This document shows, in pieces, positions 62,979-64,000 of a DNA stretch of 64,000 nucleotides. The DNA is from Rheinheimera salexigens. GTDB taxonomy: Bacteria; Pseudomonadota; Gammaproteobacteria; Enterobacterales; Alteromonadaceae. The position numbers and the translations under genes were made by a program. The notes beneath the pieces were generated by a model. It did no database searches and had not been told where the DNA came from. It was given only the letters and a program-made list of their open reading frames with translations. Positions within the stretch are counted from its first letter, which is position 1, and each line of letters starts with the position of its first letter. The stretch spans positions 1,105,044 to 1,169,043 of the forward strand of contig NZ_MKEK01000001.1 of NCBI RefSeq assembly GCF_001752395.1, read 5' to 3'.

Positions 62979-64000
62979 ATGATAAAACTCAAGAAAGGCT
63001 TGGACATTCCCCTATCGGGCAGTCCTAAACAAGAGATAAGTACCGGCAATAGCATCAAAACCGTAGCGGTATTGGGCGAAGAATATGTTGGTATGCGACC
63101 GACTATGTCGGTTGAAGTAGGTGATAGCGTAAAAAAAGGTCAGATACTTTTTGAAGATAAAAAGAATCTGGGCGTTAAGTTTACCGCACCTGTTGCAGGT
63201 ACTGTCACAGCAATAAATCGAGGCGCTAAGCGTGTGTTGCAATCTGTTGTAATAACAGCAGAGGGTGATGCAGCAGAAAAGTTTGCTAGCTATCCAGCTA
63301 ATCAGTTGGCTGGTTTAAGTGCTGAACAGGTTAAGCAAAACTTAGCTGAGTCAGGTCTTTGGGTAGCATTACGTACCCGACCTTACAGCCAATCTCCAGC
63401 GCTAGACAGCTCGCCTAAGGCGATATTTGTTAATGCCATGGATAGCAACCCGTTAGCGGCAGATCCCAGTGTTATTATTGCAGCTAATGCTGAAGCCTTT
63501 ACGCATGGCTTAACCGTACTATCTACTTTAACCGCAGGTAATAAATTATATCTGTGTAAAAAAGCAGGCAGTACTGTACCTAGCATATCTCAAGCAGAAG
63601 TTGCTGAGTTTGATGGCCCACATCCATCGGGTTTAGTTGGCACTCATATTCACTTCTTAGATAGCGCCAGTGCTAAAAATATTGTTTGGCACATTGGTTA
63701 TCAAGACGTAATTGCCATAGGTAAATTGTTTACTACTGGCGAACTATTCAATGAGCGGGTTATTTCATTAGCCGGTCCTGTAGTGAAATCACCGCGTTTA
63801 GTGAAAACCATTTTAGGTGCATCTGTTAGCGAGTTAACTGCAGGTGAGTTACAAGAGGGTCAACAACGTATTATTTCTGGCTCTGTGTTAGCAGGAACTA
63901 ATGCTCATGGTGTTCATGGCTATCTAGGGCGTTTCCATAACCAATTATCGGTTTTAGCCGAAGGTAATGATAAAGCTTTCTTAGGTTGGTTAGCACCAGG
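62979..64000 (+). CDS. nqrA: Na+-translocating NADH:quinone reductase subunit A (3' end cut by window edge)
   Basis: The first 340 codons of a protein usually about 445 aa. NqrA is the peripheral cytosolic subunit involved in quinone binding in the sodium-pumping NADH dehydrogenase. It opens [16 protein letters not shown], then [46 protein letters not shown], and [16 protein letters not shown], all matching Vibrio NqrA closely. nqrB-F are expected just beyond the right edge. The start has no evident ribosome binding site. Confidence 0.96.
   Translation, partial: MIKLKKGLDIPLSGSPKQEISTGNSIKTVAVLGEEYVGMRPTMSVEVGDSVKKGQILFEDKKNLGVKFTAPVAGTVTAINRGAKRVLQSVVITAEGDAAEKFASYPANQLAGLSAEQVKQNLAESGLWVALRTRPYSQSPALDSSPKAIFVNAMDSNPLAADPSVIIAANAEAFTHGLTVLSTLTAGNKLYLCKKAGSTVPSISQAEVAEFDGPHPSGLVGTHIHFLDSASAKNIVWHIGYQDVIAIGKLFTTGELFNERVISLAGPVVKSPRLVKTILGASVSELTAGELQEGQQRIISGSVLAGTNAHGVHGYLGRFHNQLSVLAEGNDKAFLGWLAP

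Noticed and set aside
1..64000. CRISPR arrays, tRNA/rRNA genes, insertion sequences or prophage
   Set aside because: No regularly spaced repeats, cloverleaf sequences, transposase or integrase genes, or terminal repeats were seen on reading through; a covariance-model scan was not possible here.

Overview
This window reads as one contiguous piece of a gammaproteobacterial chromosome of moderately low GC (roughly 40-45% by eye). The gene set suggests an Alteromonadales-type bacterium (Rheinheimera, Shewanella or Alteromonas relatives): Na+-translocating NQR, FabV, the PanP aspartate decarboxylase, DUF2333, DUF2959 and TIGR04219 proteins, and an astA-astD pair. The genus is not certain. I found no rRNA or tRNA genes, CRISPR array, insertion sequence, integrase or prophage gene. 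Almost all of the sequence is coding.

Layout. (1) 1-10089, minus strand: a Pel exopolysaccharide operon, pelA-B-C-D-E-F, with pelF cut by the left edge and pelG presumably beyond it. PelD keeps its c-di-GMP binding motif, but the last strand of the PelB outer-membrane barrel is out of frame. (2) 10387-17770, plus: pabA, an HDOD-like protein, arginine succinyltransferase genes astA-astD, a small conserved protein, an OsmC-type protein, speD and dusA. (3) 17838-18688: a sigma-54-like promoter in front of four tightly packed tiny genes ending in a PspC-domain protein. Two of these ORFs are only 43 and 34 codons long and are easily missed. (4) 18805-25933: a copper chaperone, DUF2333, an outer-membrane barrel, a degenerate hybrid sensor kinase, and a REC-DUF3369-GGDEF-EAL protein that is probably a c-di-GMP phosphodiesterase. 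(5) 25998-31435: ppa and fbp (minus), then mpl-ubiX-yadG-yadH (plus).

(6) 31689-55964 follows the gene order of the E. coli yadGH-pan-folK-pcnB-gluQ-dksA-hrpB-mrcB-hemL-clcA-erpA region, with three visible changes. The decarboxylase for beta-alanine is PanP, lying between yadGH and panCB where E. coli has panD. pepB sits between dksA and hrpB. Two CadC-like membrane regulators flanking a 76-aa unknown protein sit between mrcB and hemL, where E. coli has fhu genes. pcnB appears to start at AUU, as reported for E. coli. (7) 56010-60848: a tiny membrane-protein ORF, an XRE regulator, and a minus-strand operon rlmG-yajG-ppiA-unknown-ampG. (8) 61054-64000: bolA, fabV and the start of nqrA, cut by the right edge.

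How the parts fit. The pel operon and the EAL protein are both tied to c-di-GMP and plausibly act on one biofilm decision. panP, panB and panC together cover pantothenate synthesis from aspartate, methylene-tetrahydrofolate and ketoisovalerate (ketopantoate reductase, PanE, not seen). mpl, mrcB and ampG serve peptidoglycan synthesis and recycling. The best candidates for undescribed biology are the sigma-54/PspC micro-operon at 17838-18688 and the CadC-like pair with its small partner at 46096-50838.
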